DNA of 64,000 bases from Callaeas wilsoni (GCA_013398955.1 VWPU01004989.1:545002-609001); one strand, 5' to 3'; shown: positions 13,101-27,500, counted from the stretch's first letter. Notes: generated by a model not told the origin, from the sequence alone. Program-made: numbers and translations.

Positions 13101-15704
13101 ACTTGGACATGACATTACGTGTGAGTTAGTGAGAATTTACCATCAGGAGAAATACTAAATGCACAAACTGCTTATTTCATTCATAGCTATTCTTTTGCTG
13201 TGAATACCACAAAAAGACTGATCACAGTATTAGTAGAAGCCACAAAATTGGGAATGAGATAGTTCGACACAGCAGTGCATGTTTTCTGCCTGGTTTTGGT
13301 GCTTCAGGGTGCACTGAGGGACAGAGTCACACAGGTTCCTGTTCCTCTGAACCCATAATAAACAAACACCAGCAGAAGCATGTACGTCATGTCAGCTTGG
13401 GCTTCCTGAGTCTGCACACAAGCTGCAACCATGACTCAGTGACAGGGACTATCTCACTGCTCCCTTTGAAGTGTCACACAGGCACAGCCTGTAATACTTT
13501 CATAAATTAATCCAGAAAAAGGGTGTAGAAACAACACCAAAGGTATGCAAAATGGAAGTCTTAGCGCAGAGGAAAGCAAGCAAAAGGCAGGAAGACCGGC
13601 AAGGTGCAGAGAGTCCAAGTGACAATACATACAAATAAATCTAGGAACAAATTCTCTATTCTCCCCATGACCTCCACGAGTCCTCCTGACATTACAGAGA
13701 ACTGTGGAGGCTGGCCTCAGCCTGTACTCCATCTGACAGACTATCAAATAAATGCAGAGTCTCGCCTTTTCCTCTTCATGAATTTGCCATGCCAGATCAA
13801 AGAAGTGGGAATTTGGGACCAGTGCAGTACTGATGCAGCTGGCAGAGTTGTTTATTTGAGAGGCTAAATTCAACCTTCGCTTGGTCGAATAACTTAATTG
13901 TGCTTACTGGGAGTCTGCTTTTTAAAAGGTTCAATTCTATCTGCTGCCAAGAATCAGAGTTTGCTTTCAGCATGAAATTATCTCAGGGGAAGGCTTTTCT
14001 GAGCCAAACCAGTCCAAAAGTATTCTTAATTGCTTTCCACACTCTTGTGAAACGTGAGATTACGCAGCGAATCTACATTCTAAAGCAGAAAAATTAAGGA
14101 GAGAGAAAGGTGAAAGAATACCTGACAGAGTAAAATAATAATCTTAACCACATACCCTAAATAACAAAATACAACTTCAGATGTTAAAGAGTTTTTAACA
14201 ATCATCGTGCGTCCCATGAAAAACTACAATCAGGTTATATTAACAACGGAACACAGACTGTGCAGACCTATTTTTAATAACACTATTTGAAAACTCTTTG
14301 ACTGGTCTATACAGGTGTGTATTGTATTTTATTTGTAAATCATCTCATAAATTTAACTGAACTTATAAGACAGAGAGAGCCTTTTGAAGGGTAAGTAAAT
14401 TTTCCTTTGTCTTGATTTGCTTTTATTAATATATCAGAAGTTTCAGGAAAGATGAGATTATCTTTCATGCTAGAATAGCAATGCTGACACAACAATATCA
14501 AAACTATCATTGAAAAACATTAGTCTACAGATAGTTCTCATCTATTGTACTGAACCACAAACACATTTCTTCAGGGTTTGGCAGCAAAGCCTCAATATGA
14601 AGGTAGACAAAAGGAGCAGTGGAATACAGCTTCTGTAATCAACAGCAATATACTCTTCAAAATGTCTAGGATTATGTCAGGAAAATTCAGAGAATTTCTC
14701 AAGTTTAGATAACAAGGAACTAGAAAGCTTTGAAGACAGATTAGTTAGAAACAGAATGCCTATAAGTATTATGAATTTTTTAATACAGATGTGGGCGCAG
14801 ATGGGTCAAATAGATATCAGTCTAAATCATACAGGATGTGACAAGTTTTGTCTCTTCAGTGATCCTTCTGTCAGCTTGAATAATTTGCAGAGGAATATAT
14901 CTGGTTTCCCCCCCTCATCTACAGAGGCATCTCATTCTGTCATTCAGTAAATATAAGTATCCAAGCGGAAGCCTATTCTAAATCTATACACAAATACACT
15001 CATGAGTATGTCTGAAAATAATTGTACAGGAAGCTCTAAGCATTGAGGTGACTTAAATACTTACTTTAAAAAAGGTATAATTTATAAGTGTTCCCTGATC
15101 ATTTTCTCTGAAAACGGAATACAAGAGCAATCCATAATTAGTGGCAGCTCAGCTTAAAGCCAGGGGATGTCAATATACTAAGAAAATTAGAAGTCTGACA
15201 TAAAATCTTTCAGGCTCAAAGCAATTTTAGGTGAGACACTTGCTAAAACAGGCAGATGACAGGAACATGCAACACAGGTTGGCCAATGCACACCATATGA
15301 AATACTCCCGCCTACAGCCATGTTTAAAATTAGCATGCCACTCACCAAAAATAATAACAGTTTTTCAGTGCATGATGCCATTTCATATTAAGTTGGAATG
15401 AGTTGGGCTGAAGCAATGCACACAGAAAAGTAAAAGATCTGTAGTCTCTCCACTGTTCTGTACAAAATATATGATATCTACAGGACTCATAAGCTTCCAT
15501 GGTAAGGTGTGTCTGCTTGGAAATGATTTAGAGATATTTGACCAAGTTCTCAGTTGGTAGGTAGATTTTATTAGCTTCAATCTCATTAAATAACTTAATA
15601 TTAAATTTCTTCTAGATTAGACATATATTCTCAGAAGCTGGATATTTTCAAATTCAGATGACATAGCACGCTATAAGATACACATCTAACATCTATCAGA
15701 ACTG
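10196..15704. other. non-coding AT-rich sequence, nothing recognised
   Basis: AT-rich DNA with an A-rich low-complexity patch at about 11908-11962 and a short tandem of AATCACTAA-like units near 12865-12890. Opposing frames at 13454-13873 (minus) and 13604-13867 (plus) overlap and have no recognisable similarity; neither is called as a gene. Confidence 0.45.
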
Positions 15705-15843
15705 AGCCTGTCTGAGTTCAATAAGCATTTTGACAATGTTCTCAGGCACATGGTGTGATTCTTGGGGTGTCCTTCACAAAGCCAGCAGCTGGACTTGACC
15801 ATCCTGATGGGTCACTTCCAACTCAACATGATCTGTGAGGCCT
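15705..15843 (+). mobile_element. CR1 LINE 3'-end fragment (plus strand)
   Basis: The stretch ending in a TGATGGGTCACTTCCAACTC segment followed by an ATGATCTGTGA tail matches the conserved 3' end of CR1 elements (a GGGTCCCTTCCAACTC block followed by TTCTGTGA repeats). Only the last ~140 bases remain, which is typical of strongly 5'-truncated CR1 copies. Confidence 0.7.
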
Positions 15844-18800
15844 TAGATGCAGCACTGTCTGAAAAACTATTCATTACACAAAATCAGTTTAGCACCTCTT
15901 AAATTATTTTTAAAATAATTCTCCTCCAGTGGTGATGTTTGTAATGGAATTAAAGATATTATTGATCATAGATAAAAATACTACTATATAAAATTATTTT
16001 TCATAAGATTTGCAGAACATGTCTTAATCCAAAACAACATTAAGAAAAATCTAGATTCTACAAAGTGACTTGATTTGGTAAATCTGGCTTATTTGAATTA
16101 GGGGTACTTTTAATAGTACTCCATGTATCAGGGTTGTACTGTTCACATTACTCTTACTGTATGAAAAACTTTGAAGAAATTAGAAGGTAAGATGATTGAT
16201 TGATCATAGGTGTGCAGCATGGTACAGTGTCATGACATATATTTACTTTTAATAACTGTTGAATGGGACATTGATGGAAATGCTGTACTGTGCACTGTAA
16301 GGTACTACATATTACAAACCCATCTGCAGAGTGAATGAAAAGGAACAAGGAGAGAAGTTCCCCAAACCTCTTTTTTCACCCTTCAGTTCTTTGGGAAGAG
16401 AACTCATATAGAAAGTAACACCAGGGTATATAAGCTAGATCCCAAGCAACTGCATCACTACCAACAAGCACGAAAAAAGAATTTTTTCATGATTTTCACT
16501 TATGTGAAAAAAGAATCCCATTGTATTTGCTTGAATTAGTTTAAAAAGTCCAGGCCCCACATAACTTACCTGCAGCAGATCTGTATAAATATTGGAGTTT
16601 GTAGCTGAGGCAATAAGGAGGGGAAAAAATAGAATAAAACAAAAAAAAAGGGTTTCTCTTCAGCAAACAAGAATTACAAAAATTCTATTTAAACTTTTAA
16701 GTTTTGTCTGACTCAAAAGGGCATTTTTATGGTTTTGGTGTCACACTTTTCAATCATTTTAGAATTCAGGTCACTTCAAAAGAAAAATGTCATTTCAAAG
16801 AAAAATTCAAATTTCATTTCTACAACATTAGAACATTGTGGAGTCTTGAATACATGGATGTTTCCCTTAAAATGTAAGAACATTTTTATGTTTCCAAAAA
16901 TCCCTTCTTATCCTCAACCAAATCCATTTCCCAGACTGCAACCCATTTCACATTTCAGCCTCTCCTTACCACATCACTGAACCTGTAAATCAAGTAAAAA
17001 TGTATCTCAGAATATGTAAAATAAAAAGGTTACCCTGTGTAAATTACGATCTCCACATGTCAATGCTACATTATTTCATACTGTTGTTCACTGATCTTTT
17101 CTATCATTCCCTTTCCAAAGGACTGTGTGTAAAGGCTGTGGAAGAAGTGATGTAAACATTACACTCAATGGTATTTTTCTCTTTTGCAATAGTTACACAG
17201 AGAGAAAGTCAAAGCAAGTATAATGATTAACAAAAGAATAGCGAAACACCTACATGTAAGCAGAACTCTTGTGATGACATCTATAGAGGAACCTCACTGG
17301 GACTCTCATATTTAACAAACCAAAACCATGAGAGAAGACATTTAGAAGACTGGACAAAACTCTCAGCCTAATGCAGCTCTGAAGGGAACTCACAGTTGGC
17401 AGACTGAGATGGGAAAAAGTTGTTCCACTCCAGTAAGACTGTCATAGTATGCATGAACAAAAAATGCATATAGGTACACCTTCATGCTCTGGTCACTCTT
17501 GTGGTATTGATTTCCAAAGTCCCTTGGAAGATTTCCAAAAGAGCTGCATGGCTAAATCCCAGAGACAGCAATAAAATTCTCAAGCATCCATTCAAAGTAT
17601 TTAAAGACAGCTTACTTTTGAGTCTCATTAAGGATAATGAAATCTTAGGTCTGTACTTAGACAAACTATATGCAATGCAAAAGTAAGAACTTTTCACATA
17701 ATGAAAAAAAAAAGAACACAATTTAATCCAAAGTTTAAAATCCTACTCACTAAGAGTAAGCATTTTGAAAAGTTTGTGCCATCCATGTTTGACTGAGCAG
17801 AACAGAAGCTTATGCATAAGCTTGTGAGGCCTTTTTTGAGACTGATGACCTTTTATTAACCTAAACTCTCTGTCAAAAATTGGTTTCTTCCCTGTATTTT
17901 CAAGTGGGACTGCTGTCTAGAGTGGGAGATTTTCCCACCATTGTCACTGATACTTTCTAATGTCAGTTCATTTTCATCTCAGTTACAGAACCATGCAAAA
18001 TAGATCAGTGTGAAGTCTTGAAAAAATTGTAAATAACATTAATCACATTTACAGTTAAGAAACAGCAGGGTTTTGTCAGTCTAAATGAGCATCTTAAATT
18101 GTGCTTAAAATTCAGCATTTTATAGAAACAATTGTTATGATTCTTTAAAAATAATTCAAAATTAACTTCTAGTGGAAGATAAAATCATCAACTGAAACAC
18201 CAGCACAGAGGTATAACACTATTTATCCTAGTATTTTCCCAAATAGCAAGCTTACGACTGCTTTAATAAGACTTCCTACAGAATTCAAATCTTTTCTGAG
18301 GACTTTTACTTTACTTCATGATCCACAGAAAGCAGACACAAGAGAGTCCTTCCCCCTACCAGAGGGCCATCTACTCTTCACAGGTGTCTCACTCTGGAAA
18401 TCCAGTCTGCCTGCTCATGAGAACAGTTGTACTGGACGAGACTGAAAGTATGTCTCCTCCCATAAGTAGTTTCTAACTTGTAAGACGTTTATACGGAGCT
18501 TGTAAGAGGGTAAATATGCAGCGATCATTTCCCCATGCTCACAACTTCTAGCAATTTGCATCTCGGTTAATTCTTGAGGCAGAGATGGCATTTTTTATTT
18601 TTTGTAAGAACTTGGTTGAATTTTCTTCATAGAAATGACCATTTTGGGAGTCAAGTACACTTTTAGAGCCCACAACGATCTGTAGCAAGCAGGTCTCTGC
18701 CTCCACCACAAATCATGCTAAGAATGCCCTCTGCCTCTCTACAAGACCCATCGTTGTTCTCCTCTTTCTCCTCCATCCATACATACTTTGGGATTTCTCT

Positions 18801-20654
18801 CATAATCTTCCATCATTCTATCCAACCTAGGGTACTTCAGAATTTCCTGATCCCTAGCTGATCACTCCTGCATGGAAGACAGCTGACCTACTACAAAGCT
18901 TGAACCCTCCAAACATTATCAATTACATATGCCACTTGCCTGTCATACTCATCTTGAGATCAAGAAAATTTCAGGGCTCTTCCCAAGAGAGACTTCCATC
19001 TTTGTAATTAATATTCTTGTTCTCTAGTTTTGTTATGTGAGGAAACAGTAGGTCACAGTATCACCTTAGTTGGGTTGAACATTTACAGTCTGGCGCACCT
19101 GCGATCTTACTGGTTTCCTAGATAGTTAAGATGCAAGCTCAGATAAACAGAGATCAATAGCACCACCTTGAATCAAAATCTCTTATCAATTACACTCAAG
19201 AAACCCTAAAGAATCCTGGAAGCATGTTTTAATATATTCCCTTCAACCCACATTGCTAAGCATATGAGACAAACACCTAGGAGTCATGACATTATTTTCA
19301 ATTATCAGAGTTTGAGTGAGATCCCCAGCTAAGAGAACAAGCTCTGCCAAGTGCCTGAAGAAAACCGTAACCTCCACAGGGCATCACCTTGGAAGGTACA
19401 GGATCTATTGAGAGCCTGAAGGAATAATTAACTAGAGATGGTCACAACACTGCAGACAGATGGCAAGGAACTAGCCAGGGAATGTAGAAGTTCTCCAACA
19501 ATGCCTTTTTGACAATATTATGCAGCCTCCCATTCCAGAATAACCGCATACACTCAACCCAAAACGAAGTACTTTCCACAACCAAAAGGCCACCTTAGTC
19601 ACCATACTTGTTCTCTCAAAACCCTCAGGCTGAATTCCAAAACAGATTTCTGACTTTGGACGAAAACTTAAAGGAAAAGGTTTCTATTCAGTTCCCTATC
19701 AGAATAATGACATATTCCAAAAGCATGAAAATGAAGTAGAGTTGATACTCTCTGGTAGCGCTTAAATTTTTTTCCCACTTTCAACTTTCATTGTGAATCT
19801 CAGTCAATTTATATCACAGAGGAATCTGTCTCCTACCTACAATGGACAATTTGTCTTTTTCTGTTTGAAAAATACTCTCAAGAATATTTCCCTACACAGG
19901 AGAAAAAAGATTGCATTAGAAGTCCTGAGTATAGGTAATTCCTTCACCCAGATATCTTCTGGTATACACTGGATGCGATACTCAAAATGCCCATCAAAAT
20001 CATATGCTCATCCAAAGAAACCAGTTAGATTTACTGTCCATTTACAAAGATTTTTTTTTTTACTCAGAATAGTGCAAGTACTCTGAGAAAGATGGTCACA
20101 CAAGGTTTTGTCAAGATCTTCGTTAATTTTAAAAATCTTCAACAAAATTTTTCTTTAAAAATAAAAACGGGTGTAAACAACATTGGCTCAGTTTGTATTT
20201 GCACAAAAGTGTCCAAGTTTTGTCACTTCTGCAAGCAGCACATCTAGAAAGACTTTTATGGAGGTTTTGAACCCTGAGTTTTCAAACACAGGTCTGAGGT
20301 CTTTTAAAATATCACAAGTTTCCAGGAAGTAGTTTTAAAATCTGAGCTGTAAAAAGTATAAATCTCTGCAGAGATGACTGTTTTCCCTGAGACATTACAG
20401 GGTGTTTCCCAGCCTTTTTCAGAGGCTGAACAGCCGTGTGTATTTCTGCTCACTCACTGACACAAGCCACTGTCCTAAATGAGGTCTCAGCGCCTGGTTT
20501 GGTGAGAATTGAGCCCACCTTCTGCTAAAGTAGCAAGGATTCTCATGCAATAACAGGTGTAGCAAGTACATATTCTCAAATATTTTTACCAAAGTGATAC
20601 CTTAGGATTTTAGCTTTTATATTTTCATATATTTGTAATCCTGCAATTCTTCAG
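15844..20654. other. non-coding AT-rich sequence with one perfect palindrome
   Basis: No exon, RNA gene or recognised transposon seen. It holds an 18-base perfect palindrome at 17806-17823, described separately. Hairpin-free A/T runs are common. Open frames are under 100 codons and unrecognised. Confidence 0.45.
17806..17823. repeat. perfect 18-bp palindrome
   Basis: AAGCTTATGCATAAGCTT reads identically on both strands with no spacer. The bases just outside (G on both sides) do not pair, so the symmetry is exactly 18 bases. Confidence 0.9.
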
Positions 20655-21040
20655 TGTGTAACTCTGAGCTCCATGTAGACTGTTAGCTACTGCTTTTCCC
20701 ATTTTGGTCAGACACTGTTCCTCTCGAGGCCTGAGAATCAAGGACACCTCACTGGCCCAGGCCCCGAGAAATGTAAACAAAAGTAAGTTGGGGGGAGCAA
20801 ACTGGGACAATGGGACTCCACTGCCTGAAGCTGTAATTGGACAATTAACCTTTGATATGCAAATGGACAAAACTTATATCTGTCCGCAAAACGTGTGAAT
20901 GTGTCCATCTTGGGTGTAGTCTCTGTGAGACTCCTGCACTGCCCAAGGTGTACCCTGTGAAGGCCTTTCACTAAATACCTACCCTTTATCCTTTCTCTCT
21001 GTCTAGCCTCTGTTCCAGGTCAGCCTCTACCAGGCATCAA
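20655..21040 (+). mobile_element. possible ERV solo LTR with promoter-like motifs
   Basis: This block is richer in G+C and CpG than its surroundings and resembles an avian LTR in layout. In order it shows a CTCGAGGCCTGAG segment, an inverted CCAAT box (ATTGG near 20836), a perfect octamer ATGCAAAT at 20857-20864, a TATA-like TTATATC at 20873-20880, and a downstream segment with ACTAAATACC that could be a decayed polyadenylation signal. I recall similar sequences as interspersed avian repeats but cannot name the family. The boundaries are estimates, and a unique promoter or enhancer is the alternative. Confidence 0.42.
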
Positions 21041-24000
21041 AGCTGGTAGAGATGGAGACATTGTTTGCTGCACCCCTTTGACAATGTTATTATTTGACTT
21101 CTCAGCATGTCTTGTGGGTGATACCATCTCCCAAATCTGACTTCAGTCTCCCTTACACATTGAACAAACATCATCCTTCTCACAGTTTAATCTTGTTATA
21201 AACTGTGTGAAAACTTCTATGAAGTTATGCTGCTGGAAAGCAGCCTAACTTTATCTGCAGTTTCCAGGAGAAAACCTTCTTGTATAACGCACCAGGACAG
21301 ATCCTGGTTCAAAAATAAAAGGCTACAATGTCTTACGTAAATCTGGGGGTTGAGTGAAGAAAGGGCAGTGATCTGGAGGTCATAAATATTCTGGCTACGC
21401 TCACTCCATATGCTCTGAAGTTCAACTATAAATAGCCTTCAAATTGCTACACACTTCAAGAAAGTTGAGTAACCCAGCTTTCACTTTGTAATGTGAGGGT
21501 AAAAGTCTAATAAAGCCACAGAAGGGCAGAGGAAAAGAGCTGCTGAAGCCATGCAGACATCTGCTGAAAGGGTCCTAGCTGTGAATTTCCATAGAGAGAA
21601 CCAGCTGGCTTTAACACAGACAAAGAAATGAGAAAGTACAAGGCCAGCCAGAACAAGGTCAGCTCTGTGTGGGGAGCAAGCAAAGCAGATAACACTGACG
21701 TGAGTGGTCTATGGGCGGGAGAAAGGAACAGCCACACACACCTCTGCCTCCGCACATCTAATTCCCACCAAATTCTACAGCCAGTTATGTCTTTGGACTA
21801 TTTTCTTTATACATATCAGTAAAAGTTTTTCATATTTATATGTTTGGGATCAAAAGTACTGAAAACAGAAGCTGGGTCATCTGCCACTCCTTTCCAGTCA
21901 ATTTATTAGTAAATTTTTATGTCTTTGAAACACATTTCCAAGCAAAAACGACTGATGTGCTGGACCCTACCTGTAGCCTTCTGGTTCTCTCTTTTGAAAA
22001 TTTTTGTGTTCCTTCCAGCTGCTGGCACTGCCTACTCAAACCATTAGTCCTGGGCATCCCAGGTAGCAGCAGCTGAATTTGGACACAACCACCAGCCCTT
22101 ACTATGCCAGAGTTGCTTCTGTCATACTGCCCTTGCAACAGCTCTCACTGAGTTCTCAATGTGGCAATGAAAAGGACTTTGTCATCTGTTTGGCTTCATG
22201 CACGAATGCCATCCATCACTTCAGAAACAACTTTTCCCACACTCTAAAATCACAGTTTTGGATAGAGACTGAATTGTAAGTAAATATACCAAGAACACTC
22301 AAAAGAGAAGCTGACATTTTTCCCCTTCCATAACATCGAAGCAGGTGAGCCACAGCAATAAGCAAGAAAAAAAATCTAATCAATAATAGCTTCTTATTGG
22401 TCATTCATATTAGCATGTTACTTTTCTTTTGAAAATTATATCTAAAAGTCCACAAAATATCCAAACTAAACTAAACTAAACTAAACAAACAAACAAAAAA
22501 AAAAAGACCAAAAAAAAAAACCAACCAAACCAAAACACAACACCACTATATCTTACTTCCTCTTCAAGGACATTACCAAAAAAAAAATCTCAATTTCAAT
22601 AATCTCCCTAGTAATCACAGCCCACTTATTTTGAAAATCAAACCTTTTTTTCATGAATAGTCTTCTACTCCAGACAATCAAAGAAAAGCAGATTATGAAA
22701 TCTAGTATTTGATCCATTTTGCACAGGCATGGTTCAGAAAACATCTATGCTTAGGCCACAGATCCATACATACACCACTTCCTCTCAGAAATCTCTACAT
22801 GAGGTAAGCTCATTGATCTAAGACTTTGTGGATTTAAAGTTTTTGAAGGGCAGCCAAAACTTTCACATCCTTTTTTCGCTCTTTCCAGAACTTGAGCCCT
22901 TGCTTCTTTTTCCTAAAATACTTTAACGTATTTACATTGTAAACAACATTATGCTGAGAAGTATGAAGTGGGAAAGATCAGAAAAAGAAAGGCATCCTTA
23001 ACATTTTGTTTTGTATTTCAAGTTAACCATTGAGGGCAGATTTTATTCTAAAAATAAGTCTTGAGCTCTGTGCTGAAAAACAATGTGGGTCCATTTTGTT
23101 TGTTTGTATGTTTCTTTAAATGTTGTCACGTTCCTGTATCTGGCACTCTTTGAAGATGCACAAGTTCAATTGCTTGGCCCCTATGTTTACTATAAAACAC
23201 TTTCTGATAATATGAGAATGACATTTCTCCACAGAACTGCCATCTCATGAACACCGTCCCTCCCTATGCCCTTTGAAGGACACATCATGACTGAAGTGGG
23301 TAATCTGATTGACTACATAAAGATTCTGAAAGCACTTACTTGGCTTCAGGCAGAGCACAAGAGTTGCACACTGTGCTGGACTACTCATCAGTGTTAGGTG
23401 TTTACTAAGAATTCAAAGCCTTTTTCCAAGAGTCAGCTACACCCAAATGGGGGAATGTTGTCTCGCATGGAGTATGTTTTTCTTCAGCCTTGATTAGTAC
23501 CAGGTCAATGAACACATTTCATACCCAACTTCTCTGTTTCTGGAGAAATTTCAGTCCTCCAAACTGAAGGGTTGAAAACCAGTACCTTCAGCCCAGACCT
23601 AAAAAAATACAAAGCCTGATTTGTAAATCATCTGCCTACAAGATGAGGGGTTCCAATTTGCATAAGTCATCACTGGCACTCAATAATGCTCTAGTGCACC
23701 TTCTATGAGAAACACAGTATATATGCCCAACAGAGGACAGTAAATTTTCAATATTCGGAGTCGTCAACAATACAGCAATGTCATGAGATCAAATAGAATG
23801 TGTAAAAGGTAAGATTCATAAAAGGAGATACTTTTTCCTTTAAAATTAAAACAGGTCAATACAAATTGTCCATGTCACCATAGATAACTGCGTGGCTATG
23901 CAAGCTCTCATCTTCCATAACTTTGAAAATTGCTCTCCAAACAATCATGTCAAAATACAGAATTTTCAATAATTACAAGCAAGGTCACAAAAGCATTCCT

Positions 24001-24086
24001 CTGTAGAATTTTTAAAAATTCAACACATATGAAGTATCAAAATCTGTTAGTCCTGAACCACAGAAAAATCCCAACATTTCATGACA
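21041..24086. other. non-coding sequence with an A-rich low-complexity patch
   Basis: Mostly unique AT-rich DNA. At about 22462-22538 there is a simple repeat of AAACT units passing into AAAC units and A-runs. Frames on both strands near 21507-22279 are short and unrecognised. Confidence 0.45.
22462..22538. repeat. simple repeat (AAACT)n / (AAAC)n, A-rich
   Basis: Five or so AAACT units are followed by AAAC units and then A-runs broken by ACC and GACC. Low-complexity sequence, with no sign of an adjoining retroposon body. Confidence 0.85.
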
Positions 24087-24518
24087 TGGTCCCAGGACTG
24101 GGCAAATTTTTGCTATCGTCAGGAAGGCGCATGGCTAGGACCCAGAGATTATTTCATACCACTTCACATCATTTTCGGGAGGGGGGGGGGAACGGGCAGG
24201 GAAGTGCTGCCTTCAGGGTTGGCACAGCTTGGCAGAGAGTGGCCAGGTACTGCTTATTGTCAGGGGGTTTCTGTGTGAGTCGTTCATTTCTTGTAGCTTC
24301 TTGTCATTATCATTGTTGCTGTTGCTGTTTGTTTTCTCATCTCACTGCTGTTTCCAGTAAATGTTCTTATATCAACCCGTAATCTTCACCTTTTGTGCCT
24401 CCAATTCTCCTCTCCATCCCACCAAAGGAGCAGGAGAGTGAAGTGAATGAGCAGCACATGGTTTGGAGAGTCTCAGTGGAAGCACTAAATTAGGGAGTAC
24501 CATTCCTAAACTAAGACA
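24087..24518 (+). mobile_element. ERV solo LTR, same family as 60718-61231
   Basis: Collinear with the LTR at 60718: a GCATGGCTAGGACCCAG block (24130-24146), the G-rich run at 24181-24190, a T-rich segment with GTTGCTGTTGCTG, a decayed polyadenylation site (AGTAAATGTTC in place of AATAAATTGTTC), a CTTCACCTTTTG block, CATGGTTTGGAGAGTCTCAGTGG near 24459-24481, and a terminal CTAAACTAAGACA. The start is set at the TG at 24087 and the end at the CA at 24518. No clear target duplication is left and no internal retroviral sequence adjoins it. Confidence 0.68.
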
Positions 24519-27500
24519 TTTGATCAGTTGGTTTTTTTCTGTTTGAATACCAAGTTCAGATATATTTATGGACCATAAAAAACACCTGTAGAAAACAGAT
24601 TTGGTCCTCGGAGTAACATGCAGCTATCCTGATAGCTTTGTCTCCCATGACCAGGAAAAGTGATTCAGACTGTCTTTGAATTAGTAAAGGTGAATACTGC
24701 TTCAAGATTGTTTCACTAGGGATTAAAACAGTGAATGTCACAACTCAAAATGCATTGAATTTCAGTCCTTGCACTTAAGAGCCACATCTTTTTATCTCAA
24801 GGCTGTAACAGCTCTCTCAAGCATCAGAAGTCCACAGTGATTCTAACCTTGTAGCTGACACAACAGCATCCCCTGGCTAAGATTTCTAACTAACGCACAA
24901 AGGCAAAGGATCTTCTTGTCACCTGTAGTGCATAACAGCTACAGTCACTGAACTAAAGAAGCTGAACTAGAAATGTCAACCCATCCTCTGTGCAATGAGG
25001 ATGCAGTTCTTACAAAAATTTGTTTAGTGGTCGAGACCTAAAAATGTTTTAAATCACATTTGGCTAGAAGCCAAAAATTTCAATTAAATGAAATGGGAAA
25101 AAACAAATTTGACATACTACTTGCAATCAACAAATTTCTCTCTCTTGGGAATGTTTTGCCTAAGTCTTTGGAAAAAAAACCCACTGCAGGCATCATTACA
25201 GTAGAGGTGTGCAAAAATATTATTTAGGCAAAGATTGCTTGAAGACAGCGATTACCTTCTCTGAGTAGACTACTTGATTACAAACCTTACTAATGTTCAT
25301 CTCCTTTTTCCAGGATTTCATGACAGCCTTTTAAGCAAGCTGTACATCCAGAAAATCTTCAAAACTTTGACCTGCTTAGTGTAGAGAAGAGTTTCATACA
25401 GATCTGAGAGAGGACTCTTCTGGGCAGATAGATTAGCAAGTAGTTTAAATTTGATTTAACTAGGGAAATTGATTAAAATACAGTGTTGTTTTTTCAGCAT
25501 ATGGGCTGAGTTGTATGCACATAATCTTTTTACATGTGCAAATGACAGTAAGTTATGCAGGCTGTCTCACAATTTGCACATGCGATCTTAATTCGTGCTC
25601 ACAGAAAGTTCCCACATGGAGTTGCAGAACTGCAAATTATAACTGAGGTCAATGGAAGCTCTAAGAACTTCATGTCCCTAACATAAAGTACTATGGACAG
25701 GCATCAGCTGAAAATGCTGGACCTGCTGTCCAAAAAGTGCTTTGACTGGGGATGATCTGGTTTATTGGCTCTGAGAAAGACATCTGCATCACCCAAGGTA
25801 AAATCTGCTGCCTCCTCATGTTGAAGTTTCATTCCCATGAACTCTAAGCAGTGCTGCTGATATAGCCCAGCAGGTTAGATGGACACTACAAAAAAACAAG
25901 TGAGCTCCCCAGAAAGCAGACTTCCTGGTCTACATTTAAAGTAAAAGTAGGATGAAAGTCAAGATTTTAGTGAGTTTTTCTGATGCTCTCTTCTGTGCTG
26001 CTATGAAAAGGAAATAAAATTGTATGTAACAGTAGTGAAATTTCTTCTGGGAAATGATGCTGATGTACTCATTTGGGGAGACTTATGAGGAAATGAAAGG
26101 TCAAAGTATACAGAAGAACTTGCAAAGTCCTGCTATGTCTCTCCTATCCTGTTCTAGAAATGGAGACTGATTATAAATATATCTATATAGCAATCAAAAT
26201 AAAACCTGCTTAAAGCTAACAAAGGTAAAGATTATAATTTAGTGTAAATAGTGGCTCCAACTTAACAATGCAATCTGCTTATTATGGGAAAAGAACTTAC
26301 TGACTCTTGACAGATATGCACTACAAACACAATGTATATGTATCCTGATAAATATGAGTCCTACAAAAGCCACCATGCAAACAGCCTAAAAATAGGCTAA
26401 CCATCAGATATCTTGTTTTAAATCTGTTCTCACACAGCCCATGGGAATTCTAGCCATATGCAGGCTCATGGCTCAGTCAAAACATGGTCCAATATGTAAT
26501 GGTGCTTTGAATCAGGGCTGAACAAAGTTCATCCCTCATTCATTTTTACCTAAATAGCACTCACCATCAGTTCAGCTGCACAAAATGCTGATGCTAATTT
26601 TTTCTATTATAGACAGGCCCTAGGGTTTTAAACTGCATCTATCAGTATATGTATATCTATCCACTCTAACATTTTAAGACAGATTAGGTCATTGGTTTTG
26701 AAGCTTCCAATTACAGTTGTCATAAGATACCACAATTTTTTAATTTGTATAAGCATTCCAAAAGAAAATTTTAAAAATTTTTTTTTTTGAAGGGGACATT
26801 TATAAAAGAGGGCAGCTGAGTACATAAGAAGGATAATGTTTATTCACTGAGAGAATTCTAATCCCCAAATTCCTGCAGGATCTTAAAATTTTACCTGCCA
26901 TAAAACATTTTATGTCTGTATTACAAGTAGCATGAGAAATCTTTTTTTTCCCCAAATGTTATATATTTGGTTATTTGCATCATTTCTTGCAATTAAATGG
27001 TAAAATGGTATTTAGGATATTTCCAACCATAATTAACATTTTCACCTGTTTTGCAATTAATTAGAAAGTTAGAAAAATGCATTACTAAATACTGTTTGGA
27101 CATTTTGTCTCTAATTAGTCAGATATTGATGTTCTGCTAATAGAAGTGTCCTGCAAAAAAATATTTCACGAATACAGCTGTCAGAGGAATCAAGGCAGGT
27201 TCTTCATAAGAGCCTTGAAGACCCTCAGCAAATAAAAATACAGTCAAAAATTACTTTGCAGTTACTGAGAAGAGAGTAATTCTGGGGAAGACATAAAAAA
27301 GGGGAATATGGGGAGAGAGGGTACATTGCCCAATCATGTCAGAATTGGTGCCCAAGCATTTTGTTTACTAAGTGAATTCAGCTGTTGCTGTCTACACTAA
27401 GAATCACTTCACCACACAAATGATAAGCAGAAGTACATCTTCTGTATAAAATTTTCTCTAACTCTTAGTAAAGAGTTTAAGAATCTAAGAAGTAGCAAAG

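Noticed and set aside
13454..13873. 139-codon minus-strand frame overlapping an 87-codon plus-strand frame
   Set aside because: No family features, AT-rich surroundings, and overlapping antisense frames.
23930..24382. 150-codon plus-strand frame
   Set aside because: Most of it lies inside the LTR at 24087-24518, including its G10 run.
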